A model generated the notes under the pieces. It saw only the letters and a program-made list of their open reading frames with translations. It searched no databases and had not been told where the DNA came from. From Candidatus Dormiibacterota bacterium (GTDB lineage Bacteria > Chloroflexota > Dormibacteria > Dormibacterales > Dormibacteraceae), in NCBI GenBank assembly GCA_955652705.1, contig CATPBK010000131.1, positions 1 to 46,560 on the forward strand: DNA of 46,560 nt, in the 5' to 3' direction. The stretch's first letter is position 1, and every line of letters begins with the position of its first letter. Shown piece after piece: positions 39,528 to 46,560 of this stretch. The position numbers and the translations under genes were made by a program.

Positions 39528-40676
39528 ATGGACGACCCCGACGTCATCGTCGTAGGGGCGGGCCCGGCCGGCCTGGCCGCGGCCGCGGAGGCTCGCCGGA
39601 GCGGCCTCCGAGTCCAGGTCCTGGAGGCGGCCGATTCGATGGCGACGAGCTGGCGCGGCCATTACGACCGGCTCCACCTGCACACGACCCGCCGCCTCTC
39701 CAGTCTGCCCAGGATCCAGATCCCGGAGCGCATGGGACGCTGGGTGGCGCGCGACGACTTCGTAACTTACCTAGAGGAGTACGCCCGCCAGAGCGAGCTG
39801 CCGGTGCAATGCGGCACGCGCCTCGACCGGGTGGATCGCGGCGCCCACGGCTGGCGGCTTGTGACGAGCCGCGGGCTCAGGCAAGTGCCTCAGGTCGTAG
39901 TTGCGACCGGCTACAACCACACGCCCCGGCTGCCCGCGTGGCCGGGCGCCGACGGCTACACAGGCGACCTGGTCCACTCCTCGCGCTATCGCAACGCCGA
40001 GCCGTACCGGGGCCGCGACGTCCTCGTCGTGGGCGCCGGCAACTCCGGCGCCGAGATTGCTACCGACCTGGTCGAGAGCGGCGCCGGGCAGGTCTGGATC
40101 TCCATCCGGACGCCGCCCAACATCGTCCGGCGCGACAACCCCGGCGGCATCGCGCCGCAGCACCTCGGCATCCTGATGTGCCGTCTGCCGGTGCCGGCCA
40201 TCGACGCGCTGAGCCTGCTCATGCAGAAGCTCTTCATCGGCGACCTTTCCAGGTGGGGCATCCGCGCGCCGGAAAAGGGAGTCGGCACGCGTGTCCAGGA
40301 GGAGCAGATCCCGCTCATCGACGTCGGCTTCCTCGGCGAGCTGAAGCGGGGCCGGATCAAGGTGGTGCCCGGCGTGACCGGATTCGAGCGGGAGTCGGTG
40401 ATGTGCGGCGAGCGCCGGGTCCGGCCCGACGCCGTCATCGCAGCCACCGGGTATAGCCGCGGTCTCGACCCGCTGGTCGGGCACCTGGACGTCCTCGACC
40501 CGCGCGGGCGCCCGGCCCGGCACGCGCCCGAATCGCACCTGAAGGCGCCCGGCCTCTATTTCATCGGCTACTCCAACCCGATCACGGGCAACCTGCGCCA
40601 GATCGCCATCGATGCCAGGCGCCTGGGCAAGGTGCTGGCCGAACAGGCGGCCCGCCCGCTTGCGGTAACCGCTTGA
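39528..40676 (+). CDS. Flavin-containing monooxygenase-like NAD(P)/FAD oxidoreductase
   Basis: A 382-aa protein. The FAD loop VIVVGAGPAGLAAAAEARRS (about residues 6-25), the FMO-type YTGDLVHSSRYRNAEPYRG fingerprint, the NADP loop VLVVGAGNSGAEIATDLVES and the C-terminal AVIAATGYSRGLDPL are in family order. Similar enzymes oxidise N or S atoms or indole-3-pyruvate. ATG start. Amine-related neighbours fit an N-oxidation role, which is inference. Confidence 0.85.
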   Translation: MDDPDVIVVGAGPAGLAAAAEARRSGLRVQVLEAADSMATSWRGHYDRLHLHTTRRLSSLPRIQIPERMGRWVARDDFVTYLEEYARQSELPVQCGTRLDRVDRGAHGWRLVTSRGLRQVPQVVVATGYNHTPRLPAWPGADGYTGDLVHSSRYRNAEPYRGRDVLVVGAGNSGAEIATDLVESGAGQVWISIRTPPNIVRRDNPGGIAPQHLGILMCRLPVPAIDALSLLMQKLFIGDLSRWGIRAPEKGVGTRVQEEQIPLIDVGFLGELKRGRIKVVPGVTGFERESVMCGERRVRPDAVIAATGYSRGLDPLVGHLDVLDPRGRPARHAPESHLKAPGLYFIGYSNPITGNLRQIAIDARRLGKVLAEQAARPLAVTA

Positions 40677-40690
40677 GGTAACTAGGTGCG

Positions 40691-41596
40691 GTGAGCTACC
40701 GGGTTCGGACCGTCGACGTCTTCACGGAGCGGCCGCTGGCCGGCAACCAGCTCGCCGTGGTCCTCAACGCTGACGGCCTGGACGCAGGCAGGATGCAGGA
40801 CTTCGCGCGGGAGATGAACATCTCGGAGACCACCTTCGTGCTGGCTCCGGCGGACCCGGCGCACGCCGCGCGGGTCCGGATCTTCACGCCGACGGCCGAG
40901 CTGGCCTTCGCCGGCCATCCGACCATCGGGACGGCGTGGGTGATCTGGGACGAGGGCCTCGTACCCGCCGGGGCCGAAGACCTGGTACTCGAAGAGGGGA
41001 TCGGCCCGGTGCCCGTCCGGATCGCCGCGGCGACCGAGCCGGCGGTCCTCTGGATGACGCATCCCCAGGTCAGCTTTGGCAGTGTCTTCGAAGACCGCAG
41101 CGCGTTATCGCAAGCCCTGGGCCTGGCGCCGTCCGACCTGGCGGAGGGGATACCGATGCAGGTCGCCAGCACCGGCAATCCCTTTCTGTTCGTGGCCCTG
41201 CGCGAGCCGCGGGCTGTGGATGCCGCGCAATGCGACGCGGCCGCGCTGCGCCGGGCCTTTGCCGGCCGGGACGCGGAGGCGGTGTTCATCTTTGCGCAGG
41301 CGGGTCCGGGCCGGCTCTACAGCAGGATGTTCGCGCCGCTCACCCTCGGCATCTGGGAGGACCCGGCGACCGGCTCTGGAAGCGGGCCACTGGGAGCCTT
41401 CGCGGTGAGGTACGGACTCGCTCCGAAGGCACCGCAAGTGGACCTTGTCAGCGAGCAAGGGACGCGGATGGGGAGGCAGAGTTTCCTCAAGATCCGTCTC
41501 GCCTACTCCGCCGGCGACCTGCCCTCGCTGATCGAGGTCGGCGGCAGCGTCAGGCCGGTGCTGAGCGGCGAGCTCGCGGACGGAATCCTGGACTGA
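40691..41596 (+). CDS. PhzF family isomerase/epimerase
   Basis: A 301-aa protein of the diaminopimelate-epimerase fold. YRVRTVDVFTERPLAGNQLA at the N-terminus, NISETTFVL with the catalytic Glu, LAFAGHPTIGTAWV, and WEDPATGSGSGPLGAFAVRY are the PhzF landmarks. GTG start 14 bp after the monooxygenase. The substrate cannot be told; the phenazine pathway itself is absent. Confidence 0.9.
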   Translation: MSYRVRTVDVFTERPLAGNQLAVVLNADGLDAGRMQDFAREMNISETTFVLAPADPAHAARVRIFTPTAELAFAGHPTIGTAWVIWDEGLVPAGAEDLVLEEGIGPVPVRIAAATEPAVLWMTHPQVSFGSVFEDRSALSQALGLAPSDLAEGIPMQVASTGNPFLFVALREPRAVDAAQCDAAALRRAFAGRDAEAVFIFAQAGPGRLYSRMFAPLTLGIWEDPATGSGSGPLGAFAVRYGLAPKAPQVDLVSEQGTRMGRQSFLKIRLAYSAGDLPSLIEVGGSVRPVLSGELADGILD

Positions 41597-41658
41597 CCAG
41601 GCGCGGCGCGCAATCATTTGTCGCGCTCACGCGTTAGGCCACTTGCCGTGAGGGACGC

Positions 41659-42960
41659 ATGACTGTTTTCGGCCTGCTTTTCAACGACCAGCAACCGCGT
41701 CATCGCGCCTTTCGGCGGCTGCTCCAGGGCCAGGTCCTCTCCACTTTCGGCGGCCAGATGGGCGCCCTCGCCATTCCCACCGTGGCGATCGTGTCGCTGC
41801 ACGCCAGCCCGATGGAGGTCGGCATCCTGGCGGCGCTGCCCTGGCTGCCCGCGCCGCTGGTCGGGCTCCCGGTCGGTGTGATCATCGACCGGCTCCCGCG
41901 CCGCCCAGTCATGATCGCCGCGGAAGTCGGGCGCTGGCTCATGCTCGCCGCTCTTGCGTTCGGCGTCCTGACCGGCACGATCACGCTGCTGCAGCTCTTC
42001 GTCGTGGCCACCGTCACCGGCGTGCTCGGCGTCTTCTTCGACACCGCCTACATGGCGTTCGTGCCCGCGACCCTCGAAGGGGACGAGATCCTGCAAGCCA
42101 ACTCAGCCATCGATGTCGCCAAGGCGCCGGCCCTGGTGGGCGGCCCGGCCCTCGCGGGCTTCACGATCCAGGCCCTGGGTCCGGCGGGCGCTCTGATCGC
42201 CAACAGCGCCGGCAACCTCCTCTCCGGACTCTTGCTTCTCTCGATCCACGGGCCGGAAGGACGCGACCGGCGCCGGCGCCGGCGCTCGCTGATCGAGGAG
42301 CTTCGCGAGGGCGTCGATGTCGTAGTCAAGAACCCCGTTCTGCGCACCATCGCGACCGCCACCGGCGTCTCCAACGTCGGCGTCTTCATGTTCGCCTCGG
42401 TCAGCTTGGTCTTCGCCTACCGCCTGCTCCTGCTGCCGCCCTGGCTGGTCGGGGTCGTCCTGGCCGTCGGCAACCTCGGCTTCGTTCTGGGTGCGGCCGC
42501 CGCCCCGCTCTGGGTCAGGCAGCTGGGCCTGGGGCGGACGCTGGCTCTATCACAACTCTTTCTCGCGCTGAGCCTCTTCACGGCGCCGCTCTCGATGTTC
42601 GGCATGCCCTTCGTCCTCTTGGCCGCCTCGCAGCTGCTCCAGAACGTGAACAGCGAGATCTACAACCTGAACCAGGTCAGCCTTCGCCAGGCCATGACGC
42701 CCTCGCATCTGCAGGGCCGCATGAACGCCACAGTCCGAGTGGCGATCCTGGGCGCCATCCCGATCGGGACCTTGCTGGGGGGCTATCTGGGAACCACGCT
42801 GGGCGTGGTCCAGACGATGCTGATCGGCGCCAGCATCTGCCTCCTGGCCCCGCTCTTCATCCTCTCCGGCCCGCTGATTCGCCTCCGCCAGCTGGAGGCG
42901 CCACCGAAGCCGGAGCCGGAGCTGGTCCTCGAGGGCCAGCTGGTGGACGCGCCCGCTTAG
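41659..42960 (+). CDS. MFS exporter (MFS_3 / EntS-like)
   Basis: A 433-aa transporter with about 12 helices. RAFRRLLQGQVLSTFGGQMG begins it; GVIIDRLPRRPVMIAAEVGR is motif A; DTAYMAFVPATLEGDEILQA and NSAIDVAKAPALVGGPALAG are typical of macrolide/enterobactin-type exporters. A loop GRDRRRRRRSLIEELREG marks the middle. A hydrophilic Pro/Glu tail ends the protein. ATG 41659 with GTGAGGG upstream. Substrate unknown. Confidence 0.86.
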   Translation: MTVFGLLFNDQQPRHRAFRRLLQGQVLSTFGGQMGALAIPTVAIVSLHASPMEVGILAALPWLPAPLVGLPVGVIIDRLPRRPVMIAAEVGRWLMLAALAFGVLTGTITLLQLFVVATVTGVLGVFFDTAYMAFVPATLEGDEILQANSAIDVAKAPALVGGPALAGFTIQALGPAGALIANSAGNLLSGLLLLSIHGPEGRDRRRRRRSLIEELREGVDVVVKNPVLRTIATATGVSNVGVFMFASVSLVFAYRLLLLPPWLVGVVLAVGNLGFVLGAAAAPLWVRQLGLGRTLALSQLFLALSLFTAPLSMFGMPFVLLAASQLLQNVNSEIYNLNQVSLRQAMTPSHLQGRMNATVRVAILGAIPIGTLLGGYLGTTLGVVQTMLIGASICLLAPLFILSGPLIRLRQLEAPPKPEPELVLEGQLVDAPA

Positions 42961-43010
42961 ACTAGCTACGCCGCCGTCGGTTTCCCACTGAGCTTGAGGA
43001 GGCATGACAG

Positions 43011-43292
43011 ATGCCCGTCTACGTCACCCTCATCCGCTGGACCGATCAGGGCCGCAAGAACGCCGCCGACCTGCCGGATCGCGTTGATCAGGTGACCGAA
43101 CGGATCAAGCAGGCGGGAGGCAAAGTGATCGGCAACTACCTGACCATGGGCCGCTTCGACCAGGTCGCGGTCATCGACGTTCCGAATGACGAGACCGCCG
43201 CCAAGCTCGCCCTCGTGGTGGCCGGCCGCGGCAATGCCGTGACAGAGACCATGCGCGCCTTCACCATGGAGGAGGTTCGCAAGCTCAAGTAA
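43011..43292 (+). CDS. GYD domain protein
   Basis: A 93-aa single-domain protein. PVYVTLIRWTDQGRKNAADL, QAGGKVIGNYLTMGRFDQVA and VVAGRGNAVTETMRAFTMEE match the GYD (ferredoxin-like alpha/beta) family, where the name triplet appears here as GRFD. A strong ribosome binding site, GAGGAGG, lies 8 bases before the ATG. Function of the family is unknown. Confidence 0.87.
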   Translation: MPVYVTLIRWTDQGRKNAADLPDRVDQVTERIKQAGGKVIGNYLTMGRFDQVAVIDVPNDETAAKLALVVAGRGNAVTETMRAFTMEEVRKLK

Positions 43293-43430
43293 GCGTCAGC
43301 CGCGCTCCGGACGCGCCCGCCGGAGCAGGTCGCCGAGCGCCCCGGTCAGCACCCGCAGCAGCTCGTCTCGAGCCATCTCGCCGTGCCACGAAGTCTCCTA
43401 AGGTGATAGTCAGGCTATCGGGGAGTCGAG

Positions 43431-44738
43431 CTACTCGAAGGCGGCGAGGTAGGGCCGCTCGGCCGCCCACATCTCGTCGAACAGCCGGCTGATCTCGTCG
43501 AGGGAGCAGACCGCCGCGGTCAGCGGGTCGAGCATCAGGGCCAGCTTGGCCTTCTCGCGGTCGCGCTCCAGCAGCGCCTGGACGACGAGCTCGTGGACCG
43601 CCATATGGGAGCGGTTCAAGGCTGCCAGCTGCTCGGGCAGCGGGCCGAACTTGCACGGGTGCAGGCCCTGCCTGTCGACGCGGCAGGCGACCTCGACGCA
43701 ACCCGGAGGCAGGTTCTCGATGAGGCCGTCGTTGCTGACGTTGCCGTGGATCTCCAGCGGCCGGTCGAGTTCGATGGCCTCCACGATGTACGACGCGTAC
43801 TCGTGGCCGCGGTCGATCTCGAGGGGAACGTCGCCGTGCAGCATCTCGCGCACGTGCCTGGCGCTGGCTTCTCGCCAGTGGGGCCAGTTGTGGGCGTAGA
43901 AGCCCGACTCTCCCAGGTAGCCGGGCCGGATGTACTTCTCGAGCAGGTCGCGGCGCTTGCGGAAGTAGGGGACGTACTCGGAGAAGTGCCCGCTCGACTC
44001 GGTCACGAAGGCCCCCAGATGGAGCATGACCTCGAAGCGCACGGGTTCCTGTTCATAGACGTCGGGGTCGCTCGCCAGCTCGCGCAGTCGCGGATAGAGA
44101 TCCTCGCCGTCGTGTGCCAGCTTGGTGAACCAGGCGTTGTGGTTGATGCCGGCGCAGCGCCACTCGAGCTCCTCGTAGGGGACGTCCAGGAACCCCGCCA
44201 GCAGCCGCGACGTGCCCTGCACGCTGTGGCAGAGCCCGACCACCGGCAGGTCCGTCGTGCGGTCGGCGGCCAGCGTCAGGATCGACATCGGGTTGGTGTA
44301 GTTCATGACCACTGCTTTCGGGGCCAGCCGCTGCGTGTCGGCCACGATCGCCAGCCAGTCGGGACCGGTCCGGAGAGCCTTGAAGATGCCGCCTGGCCCG
44401 ATCGTGTCGCCGATGCACTGGTCGACGCCGTACTCGAGGGGGATCTGGTAGTCGGGTTCGACGCAGGCCAGTCCAGCCACCTCGATCGAGTTGATCAGGT
44501 AGTCGGTGCCGGGCAGCAGCTCCTCCCGATCGGTGGAGGTCTGGACCTCCCAGTCCTTGCCTGAGACCTTGACCACCTTCTCGGTGATCCGCCGCGAGAG
44601 GTCGAGGCGCTCGGCGTCGAGGTCGACCAGCGCGAACGTGCCGCCCTCGAGCCCGGGCGTGGCGACCAGGTCGGTGATGACCCGGGCCGCGAACACCGAG
44701 CTGCCGGCGCCGATGTAGGTGATCTTCGGGTTGGGCAT
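43431..44738 (-). CDS. Glycoside hydrolase family 4 enzyme (alpha-galactosidase MelA-like)
   Basis: A 435-aa NAD- and metal-dependent glycosidase. KITYIGAGSSVFAARVITDL is the NAD loop, DLDAERLDLSRRI the acidic residue of strand 2, VVMNYTNPMSILT, GLCHSVQGTSRLL (metal Cys) and CAGINHNAWFTKL (metal His) the catalytic core. GH4 enzymes cleave through C3 oxidation. The pattern fits the MelA alpha-galactosidase/galacturonidase branch. ATG 44738 is used; a longer frame to 44777 adds an unlikely hydrophobic stretch. Divergent from the formate dehydrogenase. Confidence 0.88.
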   Translation of the reverse strand: MPNPKITYIGAGSSVFAARVITDLVATPGLEGGTFALVDLDAERLDLSRRITEKVVKVSGKDWEVQTSTDREELLPGTDYLINSIEVAGLACVEPDYQIPLEYGVDQCIGDTIGPGGIFKALRTGPDWLAIVADTQRLAPKAVVMNYTNPMSILTLAADRTTDLPVVGLCHSVQGTSRLLAGFLDVPYEELEWRCAGINHNAWFTKLAHDGEDLYPRLRELASDPDVYEQEPVRFEVMLHLGAFVTESSGHFSEYVPYFRKRRDLLEKYIRPGYLGESGFYAHNWPHWREASARHVREMLHGDVPLEIDRGHEYASYIVEAIELDRPLEIHGNVSNDGLIENLPPGCVEVACRVDRQGLHPCKFGPLPEQLAALNRSHMAVHELVVQALLERDREKAKLALMLDPLTAAVCSLDEISRLFDEMWAAERPYLAAFE

Positions 44739-44776
44739 AGGGAGTGCAGGATAAAGAATCCGGAAAGGCGGCCGCA

Positions 44777-44788
44777 TAGACTTCGGGC
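44777..44788 (+). promoter_or_regulatory. -10 box directly before the formate dehydrogenase start
   Basis: TAGACT (44777-44782), six bases, then ATG at 44789. The TAG is also an in-frame stop, fixing the 5' limit of the frame. The arrangement suggests a leaderless mRNA. Confidence 0.4.
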
Positions 44789-46560
44789 ATGGGCGGCGAC
44801 CGGCTGACTCAACCGCTGGTCAAAGACGGCGGCGAGCTCCGACCGGCAACCTGGGAAGAAGCCCTCGACCGGGCCGCGGCCGGGTTCCGCCGGGAGCTGG
44901 CGGAGAGCGGGCCCGCCGGCTTCGGCCTCTTCAGCTGCTCGAAGGCGACCAACGAGCTCAACTTCATTACGCAGAAGTTCGCCCGCCAGGTGATTGGGTC
45001 CAATAATGTCGACAGCTGCAACCGGACTTGACACGCTCCGAGCGTCGTCGGTCTGGCGACAGTGTTCGGGGCGGGAGGCGGAACCAGCTCTTATCGGGAG
45101 ATCGAGACCGCTGATCTGATCGTGCTCTGGGGATCGAACGCCCGGGAGACCCACCCGATCTTCTTCCACCACGTGCTGAAGGGGGTCCGCAACGGCGCCC
45201 AGCTGGTGGTCGTCGATCCGCGCCGGACGAGCTCGGCGCGCTGGGCCGACCTCTGGCTCGGGCTCGAGGTCGGCTCCGACATCGCGCTCGCCAACGGGAT
45301 CGCCCACGAGATCATCCGAGCGGGACTCGTGCGGGAGGACTTCGTGCAACGCGCCACGGTCGGCTTCCAGGACTACCGGCGCTGCGTCGAGGCCTATCCG
45401 CCGGAGCGGGCGGAGCAGCTGACCGGCATCCCCGCCGCCGTGATCCGGGAGGTCGCCCTGGCTTACGCCCGGGCGCCGCGGGCGCAGATCTGCTGGACGC
45501 TGGGCATCACCGAGCACCACAACGCCGTCGACAACGTGCTGGCTCTAATCAACCTGGCGCTGCTGACGGGCCACGTGGGCCGCGAGGGCTCGGGCTTGAA
45601 CCCGCTGCGGGGCCAGAACAACGTGCAGGGCGGCGGCGACATGGGGGCCATCCCGAACCGGCTGCCCGGATTCCAGGACGTCGAAGCCGCGGAGACGCGA
45701 GCGCCGTTCGAGGTCGCCTGGGAGTGCGTCATCCCACCCCAGCGCGGCCTCCACCTGAGCCAGATGTTCGACGCCATGGAACGCGGCGACCTGACCTCCC
45801 TCTATATCGTGGGTGAGAACCCCGCCGATTCGGAGGCCGACCAGCACCGGGCGCTGCGCCTGCTGGAGGGCTTGAAGCACCTGGTAGTGCAGGACATCTT
45901 CCTGACGCGTACCTGCCAGCTGGCCGACGTCGTCCTGCCGGCGACCGCGTCCTGGTGCGAAGGGGAGGGCACGGTGACCAACAGCGAGCGGCGGGTGCAG
46001 CGCGTGCGCAAGGCGGTCGAGCCCCCGCCGGGAGCGCGCGACGACATCGAGATCGCGTCCCAGCTCGCGCGCCGGTTGGGCCAGTCCTGGAGCTACGGCT
46101 CGGCCGAGGAGGTCTGGTCTGAGCTGCGTAGCCTCTCGCCGATGCACCGGGGCATGACCTATCCGCGGCTGGAGGCGCTGGACGGCATCCAGTGGCCCTG
46201 CCCGAGCGAGGATCACCCCGGCACCCCCACGCTCCACACCCGGCTCTGGGCGGAGCCGCGAGGCGGTCCGGCCGCACCCTTCAGCGTGGTGGAGCACGAA
46301 CCACCTGTCGACGAGCTCACGCCCGACTTCCCGATCCGGCTCACGACCGGGCGCCGGCTGGACTCCTTCAACACCGGTGTGCAGTCGAGCCGCTACGCCT
46401 CGCCGCTCCGGCGCGGCGAGAGCATCGACCTCCACCCCCAGGACGCAGCCCGTCTCAGCGTCGCCGAAGGCGAGCGCGTCCGCGTCGTCTCCCGCCGGGG
46501 TGCGGTGGAAGCGCCGGTCCGGCTCGACCCTGGTCTGCGGCCGGGGCTGGCCTTCATGAC
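44789..46560 (+). CDS. fdhF: Selenocysteine-containing formate dehydrogenase, molybdopterin subunit (3' end beyond window)
   Basis: A molybdopterin oxidoreductase oxidising formate to CO2. ATG 44789; residue 81 is TGA (45029-45031), read as selenocysteine: NNVDSCNRT-Sec-HAPSVVGL, the family active site (E. coli FdhH has VDCCARV-Sec-HGPSV). After the TGA the same frame continues without stops to the window edge with FDH sequence: LIVLWGSNARETHPI, NPLRGQNNVQGGGDMGA (segment with the catalytic Arg), VQDIFLTRTCQLADVVLPAT, and the start of the C-terminal dinucleotide-binding domain (PIRLTTGRRLDSF). The N-terminus begins at RLTQPL; the usual 50-60 residues with a [4Fe-4S] CxxC motif are absent. Needs SelA, SelB and SelD, not in this window. 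Confidence 0.9.
45034..45073 (+). promoter_or_regulatory. Bacterial SECIS hairpin of the formate dehydrogenase mRNA
   Basis: Starting two bases after the TGA: a 10-bp lower helix, CGCTCCGAGC (45034-45043) with GTTCGGGGCG (45064-45073), including G-T wobbles; a 3-nt bulge AGT (45061-45063); a 6-bp upper helix GTCGTC/GGCGAC; and the apical loop GGTCT (45050-45054). E. coli fdhF also has GGUCU in the loop, and there too it begins 18 nt after the UGA. SelB binds this element to decode UGA as Sec. Confidence 0.85.

Noticed and set aside
43296-43376. A 26-residue minus-strand ORF (MARDELLRVLTGALGDLLRR start) between the GYD and GH4 genes
   Set aside because: It forms a neat amphipathic helix but is too short to separate from chance, and its ribosome binding site is weak; an overlapping frame with a better AGGAG gives an Ala/Arg-rich product.
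44789-45031. An 80-aa ORF ending at TGA, as a complete small gene or a nonsense-broken pseudogene
   Set aside because: The TGA is in the selenocysteine position of formate dehydrogenase, the frame continues with family sequence, and a SECIS hairpin and a tRNA-Sec are present.

Overview
The window is 46.5 kb of high-GC bacterial chromosome: most codons end in G or C, GTG and TTG starts are common, and many start codons follow a TAnnnT box with almost no leader. Gene content (DUF1015 beside serA, an EF-G-like factor, an rpsF-ssb-rpsR cluster, DUF2127, GYD, LUD and single-domain TrkA proteins) suits a Chloroflexota / Ca. Dormibacterota-like or actinobacterial soil lineage. This placement is an inference; there is no rRNA gene to settle it. 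I see no prophage, CRISPR array or full-length insertion sequence.

Layout. 1-7 kb: an HD-GYP/MFS fusion running in from the left edge, an AI-2E-type permease, a metallophosphoesterase, a GT87 membrane glycosyltransferase, DUF2127, a universal stress protein and two TrkA-N proteins, closed by a strong bidirectional terminator. 7-11 kb: a 49-aa zinc-ribbon protein, a PRC/MgtE-N/CBS regulator paired with an aberrant NRAMP transporter (probably Mg2+), and a beta-propeller lipoprotein. 11-18.5 kb (minus strand): macro domain, PfkB kinase, PHP phosphoesterase and small unknowns, then an EF-G-like GTPase with a GlpA-type glycerol-3-phosphate dehydrogenase and an iron-sulfur partner. 18.5-23 kb: HTH protein, M24 peptidase, XRE regulator, a membrane-anchored His-rich protein, then rpsF-ssb-rpsR split by a palindromic MITE-like element of about 197 bp. 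23-29 kb: serine biosynthesis (class V aminotransferase, serA, DUF1015), an FmdB protein with a Ser/Glu/Lys repeat tail, thioredoxin, a selenocysteine tRNA gene, a LUD protein and two tandem paralogous membrane peptides. 29-39.5 kb: a polyamine-type ABC operon with an aldehyde dehydrogenase, a choline-kinase-like enzyme, a dimethylglycine/sarcosine dehydrogenase-like flavoprotein and an amino-acid permease, which together suggest amine and methylated-amine catabolism. 39.5-46.6 kb: flavin monooxygenase, PhzF, an MFS exporter, a GYD protein, a GH4 glycosidase and a formate dehydrogenase that runs off the right edge.

The most important reading is that the formate dehydrogenase is a selenoprotein. 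Its in-frame TGA (45029-45031) sits in the family's Sec-His-x-Pro-Ser-Val context and is followed by a convincing bacterial SECIS hairpin. The same window carries the cognate tRNA-Sec with anticodon UCA (27759-27858), just after trxA. A stop-codon-based annotation would wrongly call the gene broken. The same enzyme also lacks its usual N-terminal [4Fe-4S] segment, with an in-frame stop just upstream of the only plausible start. Other points: two genes whose frames only make sense with a CTG start, a recurring TGTAAAACGT word, and the MITE-like element.
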